The notes: generated by a model from the sequence alone, not told the origin. A stretch of DNA of 64,000 bases from Closterium sp. Naga37s-1 (GCA_947471745.1 CANJKZ010000174.1:2487501-2551500); one strand, 5' to 3'; counted from the first letter of the stretch, positions 12,131 to 24,422 are shown. Translations and numbers: made by a program.

Positions 12131-12375
12131 CACCCCCATAGGCTAAGTGGGAGAGAGCAAACACAACAGACGGTCACAAGACCAGTCAAGCAAGAGAACA
12201 AGCGAAGAAAAGCTCAGGGTGGATCTCAAGGACACCACACAGTCTGAGCACAAGCAAGCGGCCACAAGGCCAGTTCACATGCAGAGTTATAATAGCAAGG
12301 CAGTACACTGATCACAACCTAGCAAGAGTAAACAAGCAAGTATAAAGATATATATCAGTGTACAACAAGAGCAAG

Positions 12376-15300
12376 TCAAGCAACCAGCAGGTGAGGCAGA
12401 GTGGGCACAAGCCCAAGAGCGGTGCAGAAACGCTGATTATCACCAGACCCAAGGGCCTTGGTGAACACATCATCAGTGTTGGCCCGCGAGGCCACGTAGG
12501 AAAGGCGGAGCTGACGACGTTGCTGCAGCTCACGTGCAAGGAAGTAGCGTAGAGCAATGTGCTTTGTTCTGTGCTCTAGTCTCTGCTCGCGACACAAGGC
12601 AAGAATTGCCTTGTTGTCGACGTATAGAACTGGAGGAGAACGAGGCCGCTCCCCCAAGTTGGTCATCAGGTAGGTCAGCCAGCGTAGCTCCTGTGTATCC
12701 ATGGCCCTAGCGTAGATCTCAGCCTCACATCTGGAACCAAGCACTGAAGAAGAACGAGTGGACCTCCACGAGATAGAAGCAGAGCCAAGACTGAAGGTGT
12801 AACCATGTGACGAACGCTGAGTCGCCTGGTCGTCGGTCCAAGAAGCGTCGGATGTACGAGCCCTATGCCCGATGTACTGCACAAGTAATGCATTACCCTC
12901 TTCGCAGCATCCCAGTGCACCTTTCGGTGTCTACTGGGAGCCACATAGCAAGCCAGGAGGTTGAGAGGGTACGCGAGGTCAGGTCGTGTGCACGTCATCA
13001 AGTACATGAGGCAACCCACAAGCTCTGGGTATGGACCACTCGGCTCTACGGATTCGTCCGAAGGTGGAGCTGAGAGCGAGTGGCTGGTAGACAGAGGAGT
13101 GGGCTGTGGCGAGTAGAACTGGAAGCCGAAGCGCTGAAGGACCCGGTGCACCATGTGTGACCGAGTCAGGGTGATGGTGCGGCGTGCTCTGTCCAAGGTG
13201 ATCTGCAAGCCAAGACAGCTCCGCAGCTCACCGTGGTCAGTGCAGGTGTGTCTCTCCTGCAACTCCGCCTTCACTAGGGCCAGCGCCTCAGTGTCAGCAG
13301 TAGCAAAAACCAAGTCGTTGACGTACACGAGAACGTAGAACGGCGGCTGAGAAGTGTCGGTGCGTAGAAACAGCGACAGACCAGCAGAGGAAGGAGCAAA
13401 CCCAAGAGCCGCAAGTGTCGTCATCAGTGTGTCGTGCCACTCTCGGGGCGCCTGGTGGAGATCGTAGACTGGCCACCGGAGGCGCCACTGGGTACCCGCA
13501 GGAAACGACCCAGTGAAGCCAGGTGGGCGGCGCAGCCAGATCTCCTCGTGAAGGCTTCCCTGCAAGAAAGCTGTGGAGAAGTCGCGGGAGTGCAGCTCGT
13601 AGTCACGCTGTGCTGCAACGTGCATCAACACCCGAAGAGTAGTCATCTTCGAGGTGGGGGAGAAGTTCTGGAAGAAGTCGACCCCCTGTCGCTGACTGAA
13701 GCCTCGAGCAACGTAACGCGCCTTGAAGACAGGCGCAGAACCAGGCGGCCGCTTCACTCTGAAAATCCACATGCCATCGACTATGTTCGCCCCAGGAGGA
13801 GGAACCTCGTCGACGTAGGTGCCTGTGGACTTCCAGGAAGCCATCTATGTGTCCATGGCTTTCTGCCACTGAGAGAAGTACTCACCCACGATCGCCTCGG
13901 CGTAAGAGTGCGGGGTAGGGATGTCAAGTGCATCCGGGTCTCCCTTAGGGCAAAGCAGCATGGATGCGAAACGAGGTAAAGCGGCCGCAAGACACTCAAG
14001 CTCAAACTGCATGTCCTCAAGGATGTCACTGCTAAGGGCAGGCTCACCCCCGATGGACGAAGGACAGACAGACTCAGACTCAGTAACAAGACTCGCGACG
14101 TAGTCGAGACGACTCCTAGCTGCAAAGTCGACTAGCTCAGTGACTAGGGAAAACGCAACAATAGACTCAAAGTCAGGGTCACTGATGACAGTAGCGAGAA
14201 GACGAGTGACAGTAGGACTGGCAGCACGAGCAAGGTCGGACTCACGGTCAGGAACGTGCGGAAGAGAGGACGAGGGAGGATCAGGCAGGACAACACGTTG
14301 TGGAACAGAGGAAGGACAAAGTGCCATACTGTGAGTGCCTGGGACAGCAGGAGGACGAGGACGCGCGACACGGCGAGCAAAAACACGTGTGGAAGCACGA
14401 GTCTCAGGCTCACGTCGCTCAGTCAGGGACTCGGTCACCTCAGTGTGAGGAGCAGGAGCAGGCAGCTAGGAGCCATGCAGTAGCTGTGGCTTAGACTGGT
14501 CTGTCGGTGGACACAGGAGAGGTGGAGTGAGGCCATTGGAGGACGGGAGACTAAGAACCTGGCGAAGGACCGAGTTAGGCAGTGGCAGGGACGACTGTGG
14601 CTGCGGGTAGAAAAACGATCGGCACGGGGCAGTACCAGAAGCTCGAGCTCCTCCAGCACCAGCAGCACCAGCACCTCCAGCACCAACAGCTCCAGTAGCA
14701 CCTCCAGCACCAGCAGCACCACGAGCTCTGGCAGCGCCAGCACCTCTAACACCAGCAGTACCTCCAGCACCTCCAGCGCCAGCAGCTCCAGTAGCACCTC
14801 CAGCACCAGCAGCACCACCTGCTCCGGCAGCTCCAGCACCTCTAGCACCTCTAGTACCTCCAGTACCCCCAGCAGCACCTCCAGCACCTCCAGCACCGGC
14901 AGCACCACCAGCTCTAGTAGCTCCAGCACCTCCAGTACGAGCACCTCCAGGACTAGCAGCTCCAGAACCTCCAGTACCTCCAGCTCCAGCACCTCCAGCA
15001 CCAGCAGCACCTCCAACGCCTCCAACACCAGCAGCACCAGCACCTCCAGTGCCAGCAGCTCCAGCACCTCCAGCACCAGCAGCACCTCCAGCACCTCCAG
15101 AGTACCTCCAGCACCTCCAGCAGTACCTCCAGCACCTCCAGCACCAGCAGTACCTCCAGGACTAGTAGCTCCAGCACCAGCTGGACTGTACCCTCCACCA
15201 CCAGGACTGCCTCGCCGAACGATCCACGCACGATTCGCCTGCGGCGAGAGCGTCTCAAGTAGATCAGGATGCCGTGGCTGTCCAGCTCCAGGACCTCCAG

Positions 15301-17477
15301 CAGGGTCACCCTTAGCTCCACCGCCACTAGGACTCACAGCACCCCCAGAGTCAGCACCCCCAGTCGCAGCACCCCCGGTCGCAACACCCCCAAAACCAGC
15401 ACCCCCAGTCGCAGCACCCCAAGAATCCTCACCCTCTGTCTCAGCACCCCCAGGCTCTACACCAGCAGTCTTAGCTCCAGAGTCCACAGCAGCAGGCTGC
15501 GGAGGCGGCCAAGACGGCCGAGGCGGAAAACCTGGGGGGTTCTCCAAGTGTGGAGAGCGGCGAGTGGCCACCGTGTCGTCAGCGACGGGGTCACCCCCCT
15601 CAGCTGGGCCGGAGGAGTCAGAAGAGATCTCCAGAAGCTTAGCCAAGGGGGGTGGGTCTACCTGAGACACACCCGAGGGAACAGGACCCTGTGGGGAGAG
15701 GGAGTCTACCGGGGAGGGGACTGGTACTAGGAAGAGAGGCGCTAGGGGGACCGGGTGGGACGCGTGTGGGTGTAGTCTGTAGAAACAAACAGACTCGTCA
15801 AAGGTGACGTCCTGGGAGGAGAAGACTCGATACGAGCGTGGGTGGTAGAACTGCCATGGTGGGGCGTTGGTGGGGATGCCAAGGAAGACGCAGCGGAGAG
15901 TGCGAGAGGAGAGCTTGCTCGCTTTGGCATCGCGAACAAGGGAGAGCGCGCCCCAGACCCGAAACACCAACGCATCGCCAACCTTCCCCGTCCACTGGAG
16001 TGTGGGCGAGGTCTCTGGCTCAGAGACACGGGGCCAGAGGTTGAGCTGATGTGTAGCGTATCGGACCGCAAACGGCCACAGAAAATGGGGAGCAGCCGCA
16101 TGGATCATGGAGGTATGAGCAACCTCCATGATCAAGCCAATGCGGCGCTCAGCAATCCCATTCTGCTGAGGAGAGGCCGGGAGCGTGAACGTCTGGCAGA
16201 TGCCCTCGTCTCGACAGAACTCCTCAAGGAGGCCAGAAGAGAACTCACCGCCCCTGTCAGAGTGCAGACGCAGGACTGGCAAGTCCCGACGAAACCGCTC
16301 GCGCAGCTGGCGACGAGTAGCACGGATCCAGGGGATCAAAACACCGCTGACGTCCGCCTTGCGCCGCAAGGGGAAGACAGTGGTGTAGCGTGTGTGATCG
16401 TCAACAACCAGCATGAAGTAGCGCTCCTGGTCCGTTCCACTTACGGGGGCCGGGCCCCACACGTCCATGTGGAGAGTCTGCAGATGAACAGTGGTCGGAG
16501 GAAACGAGGAGTGAGGAGCGGCGCGCTGCCGCCCCTCAACGCAGGGAAGGCACGGTGGTGCAGGAGAGCACGGGAGGGAGGGCAGGGACCTGGGAAGGCC
16601 AGAGACAAGGAGATGGGAGTGCATGCTGCGGAGATGCGACAGCGAGGGGTGACCTAGGCGGTGGTGCCAGAGAAGAGTCTGGTGAGAGAGTACCCGACAC
16701 GAGCAAGACGCTGCAAGCTGACCAGACGCAGACACCCGACTCGACGCAGCCACTTGACCTGACTCAGCCACCTGTGCAGACTCAGTGGTCAGCGTGTACA
16801 GTCCGGACCCAGGCTGACGAGTGAACGTAGCAAGGTGACGGCCAGTCCGTGAGCACTTACAGATCGCCAGACGCTGAGGAATGAAGGTGTCAACCCATGC
16901 ATCCTGGAGAACTGCGTTGCTCAACAAGTTCATCGAGAACTCAGGGAGGTGGAGACCTGAGAGAGACACGGAGGGGACTGCTGGACAAGGGAGGACTGTG
17001 GAGGCTCGTGCGACTACTGGACCCCCAGTGGGGTCAGCCAGTGAGACTGGTACCGGTGCAGCAAGTGGTGTGAGTGTGGTGCAGTCACGAAAGAAGCAAC
17101 GTGATGCGCCTGAGTCAAGTGTGAAAGTGTGCAAGGCCTCAGCTGAGGCAGGACCTGTGGCAGTAGACGCACGAGCACCTAAAGCTACAGCAAACTCACT
17201 AGCACCTAGAGCGGCAGCGGACTCACTAGCTAGCAGCCTCTACAGAACCAGGGACACATTGCTGAGAAACCAACTCACTAAGCAGGTGCGGGGAGAAATT
17301 CTCCTGCTGACTCTGCTGTCGCCGATGTGCAGTACGCAGAAAACCAAAGCCTCCACCACCTGGACGGGCTCGCTGAATAACCCATTCGCGAAGCCGCTGC
17401 GGGGATAGCGTGTCCGAGAGAGGCAGTGGCTGCTGATGTCCACCCTCAGCTCCTGCGACTACCGTGATAGTGGCCAT
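12376..17477 (-). pseudogene. gag-pol region of Copia C (fossil)
   Basis: Read leftward. A gag-type start, MATITVVAGAEG, is at 17477 with only part of gag recognisable. Protease (LDSGASRCFF) is near 17120. The pre-integrase motif WHHRLGHPS is near 16620. The integrase core is about 16440-16130. A long Ala/Gly/Leu-coding GGTGCTGGAG-type spacer covers about 15470-14640. The reverse transcriptase domain covers about 13840-13000, and RNase H about 12870-12376. It has several breaks and no functional product is expected. Confidence 0.9.
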
Positions 17478-18170
17478 GACAGGCAGTGGCAGTCAGTAGC
17501 AGCAGCGAAAGGGCAGTAGTAGCGACTGTTGAAGTGACTGTGGAGGTCAGTAGAGTATGTGGGCAGCAGGGCACAGGCTAGCGCAGTAACAGCAGTAGTG
17601 CCAGCAGTGGCAGCACGAGCAGCAGCAGCAGTAGTAGCAGCAGCCGTAGCAGTAGCAGTAGAAGCAGCAGTAGGACAGTGCAGCTCAGTAGGGGCAGGGC
17701 AGCGCGGCTCGGGCAGGGCAGTGCTGCTCGGCAGGGCACAGCGCAGCAGTAGCAGCGTGTGCAGCAGCAGCACGCTGGGAAGCAGGGCGCGCTGGCGCTT
17801 TTAGGGTTGCGGGGCGCGCTGTCGCGCTTAGCAGCGGGGCGCACTGGCGCACTTAACAGTGGGGCGCGCTGGCACGCTGGGCTGCGGGGCAGGCTGGCGC
17901 GCTTAGCAGCGGGGCGCACTGGGCTGCGGGGCTGCTCGCGGGCAGAAGGGGCGCGCAGGGCAGAGGCTGCTTGCGGGCAGCAGGGGCGCGCGGGGCAGGG
18001 GCTGCTCGCGGGCAGCAGGGGCGCGCGTGACAGCAGGGCAGCGCGCTAGGGCAGGCAGTGCGAGTAGCTGCAGGGCAGCGTGACACTGTGCGAGAGGGCC
18101 GGACAGCGCAAGGGCGCTTCGGGCAGGAACTAGCGGAACGATCGGTGGGCCGAAAAAAACTAACAGGTTT
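17478..18170 (-). repeat. GC-rich leader of Copia C
   Basis: CAG/GTA trinucleotide-rich DNA (17480-17780), then GCGCGCTGGC- and GGGCAGCAGGGGCGCG-type degenerate tandem units (17780-18060). It sits between gag and the primer site, as in the sister elements. Confidence 0.7.
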
Positions 18171-18186
18171 CCTGCTCTGAATACCA

Positions 18187-18316
18187 TGTCATAATCAACT
18201 GTGCAGGAATGAATGAACTATGAATGAGTAGGGTACAAGTACTAACCCTAAAGTGTTGTACCCCTTGTAGGCTAACCCACTATTGCCCAGAGAGAACACA
18301 AACATACAGTTTGACA
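18187..18316 (-). repeat. 5' LTR of Copia C
   Basis: 130 bp, adjoining the primer site on its inner side. CAGGT at 18317-18321 is the right target duplication. Confidence 0.94.
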
Positions 18317-18321
18317 CAGGT

Positions 18322-18589
18322 TCCGAGGAACAACAAAAAATCGGGTTCAAAAAGTGTCATCATACTCCATCAGACAACTCCCAGGGCGTGTTCCTACACC
18401 TCTTTTCAGGCAACCTCTTGTCAGACTTGCCTGGTAGAATGCGCAAAGGGATTTGGGTTCAGGAATATTTCAGTGTGATGTGATGCGACGCGAACTTGAT
18501 AAGAGGTTGGCCTGATAAGGCATTGTAGTAACACAGAGTAGTTTATTACAGTAGGTACTACCATACATAACCAGAAGCAGTCTCAGCAG
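18322..18589 (-). other. 3' UTR and downstream flank of the LURP-one-related gene
   Basis: No coding potential was recognised. It lies between element C and the stop codon of the LURP-one-related gene and holds a canonical polyadenylation hexamer. Confidence 0.6.
18542..18547 (-). promoter_or_regulatory. AATAAA polyadenylation signal
   Basis: A minus-strand AATAAA about 43 nt past the stop codon of the LURP-one-related gene, inside CTGTAATAAACT. The position fits a short 3' UTR, and the overlapping TGTAA would also fit the signal used by chlorophyte algae. Confidence 0.55.
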
Positions 18590-20891
18590 CTAGTCATTAT
18601 CATCATCCTCCTTATTAACAAAGATAGTGTCCGCCATAGCGACGAGCGCTAAAACCAGAGCCATGTCGACATTCGGCTTGATGCGCACAGCATATGTGTG
18701 CGCGCTCAGAAAATCCCTCACAGACCAAATGTCTCTCTCCACCTGCGCCAACAGAAGCTCGCTGCTTGTGGTGATCTGATCAATGAGAGCAGAGCAAGCA
18801 CAGAGAAAGGGAAGGAGAGAGAAGAAGGATATCAAGCTGCATGCTCTCTCGCAGACAAGAGGCATCACAGCATGTGCGTGCTGCCAGGACTTGACCGTTC
18901 CGAACAAAAACGTCTCCCTCTTCACATACGCAACGGAGCAAGGGCAGGGACAGGGTGGGACAATGTTGAGCTGGGTGTGTCATGGCAGGTGTGGGGTGGG
19001 AGACAGAAACTCGTGATACCTTCTTGCAGACCAAATCCCCTGCTCCCACCTGCCTGCGCCAAAGCAAGATAGGGCAGGACACTATGTTCAATGTGCGCAT
19101 CACGCGTAATTCAGCAACCCCTATTGATCGAAGACATGTCCACGTGCACATGCGGAACAGGGTAACAAGGATCTCCATTCGATTTGCATATTGAAGTGCA
19201 TATGCTGGTCACACTTAACACTTTTCACACACACGGGAGACTGGCTGACCAAGAGCGTAATTCTCTTAGTACTTACAGTGAACTCGTGTTGGAAAAAGTC
19301 GCCTTTGAGAACAATGTCTGGCTTGTTGTCAAAGGAGTTTCCCTTCAGAAAGATCTGCGGGCAAATAGAAAAAACAACACCAGAAGGGAGGACAAAAAAA
19401 ATGGGCATTCAGATCAGAACCTGCAGCTTAACAATCCAGTTGCAATTTCCGTCAAATTGTGAGTGACCCACACGAAGTGCATGAACATTGTTGACCGTGT
19501 GGACACAGTATGGTGCCTTTTGGGTGTACCAACCCAATGAAACAAGGGGTTTCCATTCTACGAGCAAATATAGGACATGCACTTGTAAGACCTGTGCACG
19601 ACATCATACCGGTATGCAAGCAGGGTGTGAGTGAACGGAACAGGCTGTCAGGAGAAGAACAAGCTCTGGCAGGCAATGGCGCGTCCCTTTCACTCATTCA
19701 CACCCTCCTCGCTCACTGCTCAGTCACTCCTTCACTCGCTCAATCACTATCTCCCACCATCCCTCCCTGCCTCCCTCCCTCACGCACTCACTTAATCCTG
19801 GCAGTCACCAACGCGGCCCTTCCACTCACACTCTGCTGGCTAACTGACTCCCCGTTCACTCACTTCCTTCCCCTCCCCCCTTCACTCACTCCATCCCTCC
19901 CTCATTCACTCACCCACTCACGCACTCACATTGAGGATGGGTTTCCAGGAGAAGAACTTGCTCCGGGCAGTGAGCAGCGCGTCGCGTTTATCCACGCTGG
20001 CGCCCGGGCACAGGTAGGTGACGTCATGCAGGGAGAAGGCCTTGCTGGTCAGCGAGCAGACGGGCTCATCCTGTGCGTTGAATATCGTCTTGCGATCCCG
20101 CCACGAAAACGCCCTGGGATAGAAAACAACCAGGGGGCCGGGAAACGGGGGAGAGGGCCTTGCTGGTCAGCGAGCAGACCGCCTCGTCCTGGGCGCTGAA
20201 GATTGTCTTGCGGTCGCGCCACGAGAACGCCCTGCATGAAGGCGCGCGAGAAGGGAAACAACAGAAAAAGGCAAAGAGAGACTGAAAAGAAAGAGGGAGC
20301 AGCATTTGATTCCGTGTGCGTGACTATCATTGCCAGGTTACCCTGGCGATGAGTCAGCTTTCAAAACCATGCGGTTATCAACAGCAGCTTCAAAGTTTGA
20401 TCCCCTACGTGCACATCAGATATCCCTCACATTTTCCCTTTTTATCCCCTCGCAATCCTTTCCCCCTCGCAATCCTTTCCCCCTCCAATCCCCATTTCTT
20501 CCCCAATTCTTCCCCCTCCATCAATCTAGAACAAACATAAACCAACTTCAAGTAGTAGGTACTTGTCCTTGGTCTTGAAAAAGAGCTGGCCTTGCGTGTC
20601 GTATACGTCCGCTTTGCCGTGTAGCGACCACATCTTCTCCTTCAATATAAGCACCGTCTCGTACGGGAGGCAGTACTGAAGCCCCACCACCACGTACGGC
20701 TCCGTCGGCCCGGCGGTTGGCGTGTGCGACGGGATGGGGACATTGGCGACGGGATTGGCGACAGGATTGGCGACAGGATTGGCGACAGGCGTGCCAGTCG
20801 CGACCGTAGCGACAGGCGCGCCAGTGGCGAAGATCGGCGTGGTATTGGCGAGGGGCGTGGCGATGTAATGGGACGGAATAGATGCAGACAT
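18590..20891 (-). CDS. LURP-one-related (LOR) protein, four exons
   Basis: I infer a spliced gene with exons 20891-20563, 20113-19930, 19354-19277 and 18775-18590. The introns are GT-AG with matching phases, giving about 258 residues. Residues 1-64 are low-complexity Pro/Ala/Val with a repeated PVAN. From about residue 65 the protein follows the LOR (DUF567) domain, a Tubby C-terminal-like beta barrel around a central helix. Family-like landmarks are VVVGLQYCLPYE, then GQLFFKTKDK, then FSWRDRKTIFNAQDEPVCSL, IFLKGNSFDNKPDIVLKGDF, and the C-terminal hydrophobic helix PNVDMALVLALVAMADTIF. Arabidopsis LURP1 is induced during oomycete defence; a molecular role for most relatives is not established. 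The start ATG at 20891 has G at -3. Exon boundaries rest on consensus sites and domain continuity, not transcripts. It is the only complete host gene I can support here. Confidence 0.82.
19690..19929 (-). repeat. CACTC-type simple repeat in LOR intron 2
   Basis: On the plus strand this is a degenerate (CACT)n / CCCTCC pyrimidine run within the intron between exons 2 and 3. On the transcribed strand it is therefore purine-rich. No function is evident. Confidence 0.55.
20149..20231 (-). other. Partial duplicate of LOR exon 2
   Basis: 83 bp immediately upstream (in transcription) of exon 2, aligning with its first 83 bp at 72 positions. Of the 11 base differences, seven are synonymous in the exon 2 frame, and the rest give only N to S, P to A and F to L. 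It is preceded by a pyrimidine tract and CATGCAG, so the acceptor looks usable. No convincing donor follows before exon 2 itself, and reading on from it goes out of frame to an early stop near 20066. It could be an alternative acceptor yielding a truncated product, or a non-functional tandem duplication. Confidence 0.7.
20742..20789 (-). repeat. 12-bp coding minisatellite (PVAN repeat)
   Basis: Four tandem 12-bp units, on the plus strand of the form ATTGGCGACAGG, encode the PVAN repeats in the N-terminal tail of the LOR protein. The period is a multiple of three, so length changes keep the frame. Confidence 0.8.
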
Positions 20892-21994
20892 TTCTGCCCG
20901 TTGGTATAAGAACGCGGCCTGTCGGTAACCTCGGCTAAGGCTCGCCGGTCGAGGCTTGGAGGAAGTGGATCACAGAATAGGCTGAGGCTCAGATATAAGA
21001 TACTACCAGTTCAGGATAATACTCGCTGTGACGACGTTCTTACGGGCTCGGATATAACACAATTTACACAAAACAATCGATATCATCAGCGAGTAGTAAA
21101 TGGAACTGCCAGGAACCTCTTGTACAGAGATCAGGAACTCCACGTAGACATTATAATGTACAGCCTAACTACTCGCGACGCGGAAGCTTTCAGTATGTAT
21201 AAAAGGCTGGCTGGTTTCACGCGCGAGTGTATGGTCGGACATCACTGACGAAACGTGTGTCTCGTGACAAAGGTGAAAGTGCCAGGAAGGCAGACGGCGG
21301 GAAGCGGAGCGGACAACACGGGCATGGGGATGCTGTACTGTACTATTGGATACGGACAACGGACATCGCGGGCATGTACGGTACTGTGAACATGATGCCG
21401 TGAACGGCTAGTCATTGGCGCGGGTTGACGCTTATCATGTTGATTCCCAGAGTTACGGTGCGGTGTGCAAAAATGGCATTCCTCCCCGTTGCGGACTGGA
21501 TGTTGCTAGGCAACATCGGAGGAAAAGCCTCTGTACCGTTTTAATGCTTTGTCAAAATCTTTTGAACTGCGCGGAAACGATTTGTATGTGGCATCTGTGA
21601 GTGCGGTGTGGAGCTCTCAAGGTGAAAGAACGAAGCCAGTTTGTTTGGAGAGGGAAGGACCTTGGAGAGAATTCGGTGATTGATGAAACTTAGGTGAAAC
21701 GGACGGCGAAGAGGACAGCCACGTGGTATCACTCCCAAGGCATCGAACAAAACGTACACAGAAAACAGAATCTCACAATGTTACAAGTGCAATTGAGCGA
21801 GCGAGCAAGAATTGCACTATCAAGCAAAACTATAAGGAAAAATCCTTTTCCTTACTTCGCGTCCCTGCTCAGCGCGTACACCACTGTTCCTGCCAACAGC
21901 ACCCCACAACAATCCGTTACCACTCGCGACATTCACCTCGACACTATTCCCGCCACTGTTCACAACGCGACCCAACCTCACGGTTCGGTTGGAA
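20892..21994. other. Upstream region of LOR gene, no further gene recognised
   Basis: About 1.1 kb between the LOR start codon and element D. It should hold the LOR promoter and 5' UTR. A plus-strand TATAAAAG lies at 21198-21205, pointing away from LOR. The rightmost 300 bp are open on the plus strand up to the element D target site, but neither a family nor splice signals were recognised, so no gene is called. Confidence 0.45.
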
Positions 21995-21999
21995 ACCCG

Positions 22000-22130
22000 T
22001 GTCAGATTTATATGACATAGCTACTGTAGGCTAGAGTGGGGTAGCACATATGGGGTACAGTTTTCTAGGGTTTGCTTCTTGTACCCAACTTTCACTTAGT
22101 CATTCCCATTCCTGTTTTTCTTAATTCACA
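22000..22130 (+). repeat. 5' LTR of Copia D
   Basis: 131 bp, TGTCAGATTTATATGACA to TTAATTCACA. The initiator-Met-type primer site follows directly. Confidence 0.96.
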
Positions 22131-22146
22131 TGGTATAGAGCGGGTT

Positions 22147-23362
22147 CCTACATGGGACCGTTCCTTCCTAAGGGCCCACCATAAGAATTTTTTTTTTAGC
22201 TGCCCGCGCACATTGCGCCCTGCCCTAATTTTTTTTTTTAGCGGCCCCTACGCTGCCTCTACGCGGCCTCTACGCCGCCTCCCACGCGCCCCCTATGCGG
22301 CCCCTGGCGGCGCCCTGACGAGGCCCCTGCCGGCGCCCTATCACGGCCCCTGACGCGCCCCCTGGTGGCGCCCTGACGCGGCCCCTGGCGGCGCCTGACG
22401 CGGCCCTGACGCGACCTGACGCGGCCCCTGGCGGCGCCCTGACGCAGCCCCTGCCGCGGCCCTGACGCGGCCCTGCCGCGGCCCCTGACGCGGCCCTGAC
22501 GCGCCCTGCCGCGGCCCCTGCCGCGGCCCTGAAGCGGCCCCTGACGCGGCCCTGACGCGGCCCTGACGCGGCCCTGACGCGGCCCTGCCGCGGCCCCTGG
22601 CGGCGCCCTGACGCGGCCCCTGACGCGGCGCCCTGACGCGGCCCCTGCCGCGGCCCTGACGCGGCCCTGCCGCGGCCCCTGACGCGGTCCTGACGCGGCC
22701 TGCTGCGGCCCCTGCCGCGGCCCTGAAGCGGCCCCTGACGCGGCCCTGAAGCGGCTCTGCCGCGGCCCTGACGCGGCCCCTGACGCGGCCCCTGCCGCGG
22801 CCCCTTACGCGGCCCTGACGCGGTCCTGCCGCGGCCCCTGGCGGCGCCCTGACGCGGCCCCTGACGCGGCGCCCTGACGCGGCCCTGCCGCGGCCCCTGA
22901 CGCGGCCCCTGCCGCGGCCCCTGACGCGGCCCCTGACGCGGCCCCTGCCGCGGCCCCTGACGCGGCCCCGCCGCCTCTTCTCAGCGGCCCCGCCGCCTCC
23001 TCTCAGCGGCCCCGCCGCCTCCTCCAAGCGGCCCCGGACGCCGCCCTCTCAGCGGCCCCGCCGAGCCGCCCACCAGCCTAGCCGCCCAGCAGCTGAGCCA
23101 CCGAGCCGCCCAGCAGCCGAGCCGCCGAGCCGCCCAGCAGCCGAGCCGCCCAGCAGCAGAGCCGCCGAGCCGCCCAGCAGCCGAGTCGCTGAGCCGCCCA
23201 GCAGCCGAGCCGCCGAGCCGCCCAGCAGCCGAGCCGCCCAGCAGCCGAGTCGCCGAGCCGCCCTGCAGCCGAGCCGCCCGAGCCGCCCTGTCCGGTAAGA
23301 GCAGCGCCTCTCTCACAGCACTGCCCTCACCCCACTGTTTGCGCTGCTAGTCTACTACTGTC
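22147..23362 (+). repeat. GC-rich tandem leader of Copia D
   Basis: Two repeat fields. About 22240-22975 is made of CCCTGACGCGGCC and CCCTGCCGCGGCC units in mixed order. About 23060-23290 is made of CCGCCCAGCAGCCGAG units. It is the longest leader of the four sister elements, extremely CpG-rich, and ends at the gag start. Confidence 0.8.
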
Positions 23363-24387
23363 ATGGCTACCCCTAGTGTCCTCGCTTTTGACGCTGAGGG
23401 TCGGGCCATTGACTTTGACGTCTGGATAGATGACCTGCAGCTTTTCTTACAGTGCGATAGGGCAGACGGCCTCTCCCTCTTTGACCTCACTTCTGGTGCC
23501 TCTCCTGCTCCCGCCACTGATGCTGACGCAACTGTTCGCTCCCAGTGGGCCACGCGCGATGCTGCTGCACGTCTTGCTGTGCGTCGCCACCTGCCTACCT
23601 CTGAGCGTGCGCACTTTAGCCAGTACAAGAGTGCTCAGACCTTGTACGACGCTGTAGTTGCACGCTACTCCTCCCCTGCCACTGCTGCACTGAGCCGCCT
23701 CATGCTACCGTACCTCTTCCCTGACCTTGCTGCCTTTCCCACAGTCGCTGACCTCATCACGCACCTCCGCACTAGTGACACTCGCTACCGCGCTGCGCTT
23801 CCTGCTGAGTTCTGCGCCAAGAACCCCCCCCCATGTACATCACCCTCTACTACATCGTCACCCGTCTCCCTGACTCCCTTCGCGTAGTCAGGGACCACTT
23901 CCTCTCGGTTTGTCCCACCACTCTCACCGTTGACCTCCTCGAGAAGGCCCTCCTAGCAGCAGAAAAGAGCATAGTCGCTGTAGGAGCCTCTCGTGGTGAC
24001 CCTCGCACCCCCATCTTTGAGGGGTGTTCCCCCTCCCCTCTTTTGCCCTCTGTTGCCTCTGCTGCTGCGGCCGACCTCGCTGGTTTGGAGTCGGTTGGGG
24101 CAGCGTCTACCCCTAGCGGGAGACGCCGCCCTGGCAGGGGCAAGGGGGGCAGGGGCGCTGGAGGAGCTAGCGGGGGCGGTGGAGGCGGCGGTGGAGGTGG
24201 TGGAGGAGGTGGTGGTGGCGGTGGGAGTGGTGGCGGGGGTGGAGGTGTAGGTGGCGGCAGTGGAGGCGCAGGAGGCAGCGGCGGTGGCGGAGGGAGCGGA
24301 GGTGGCGGCGGTGGAGGAGGAGGCGGCGGAGGAGGTGGAGCTGGTCGGGGTGGCGCTGCGCAGAGGGTCAGCTCCGGTGGTGGTCAG

Positions 24388-24422
<35 letters not shown>

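Larger units (their letters stand above)
12001..18316 (-). mobile_element. Copia LTR element C, oldest dated copy, broken
   Basis: 6316 bp on the minus strand. LTRs are at 18187-18316 (5') and 12001-12130 (3'), flanked by a perfect CAGGT duplication (11996-12000 and 18317-18321). The primer site TGGTATTCAGAGCAGG reads leftward from 18186, and the purine tract CCTATGGGGGTG abuts the 3' LTR at 12131. The LTRs differ at about 8 of 130 positions, the largest divergence of the dated copies. Protease, integrase, reverse transcriptase and RNase H follow in Copia order. The coding region is broken in several places. Confidence 0.95.

Noticed and set aside
19690-19929. CACTCAC-rich intron tract as an ancestor of the satellite unit
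   Set aside because: Only the short CTCACTCAC motif is shared. The GCAGCCGTGGCTTATTTG part is absent, so common origin is unsupported.
22341-23316. Arg/Gly-rich minus-strand open frames in the element D leader
   Set aside because: Pure GC tandem repeats have few stop codons. No conserved domain or start context supports a gene.
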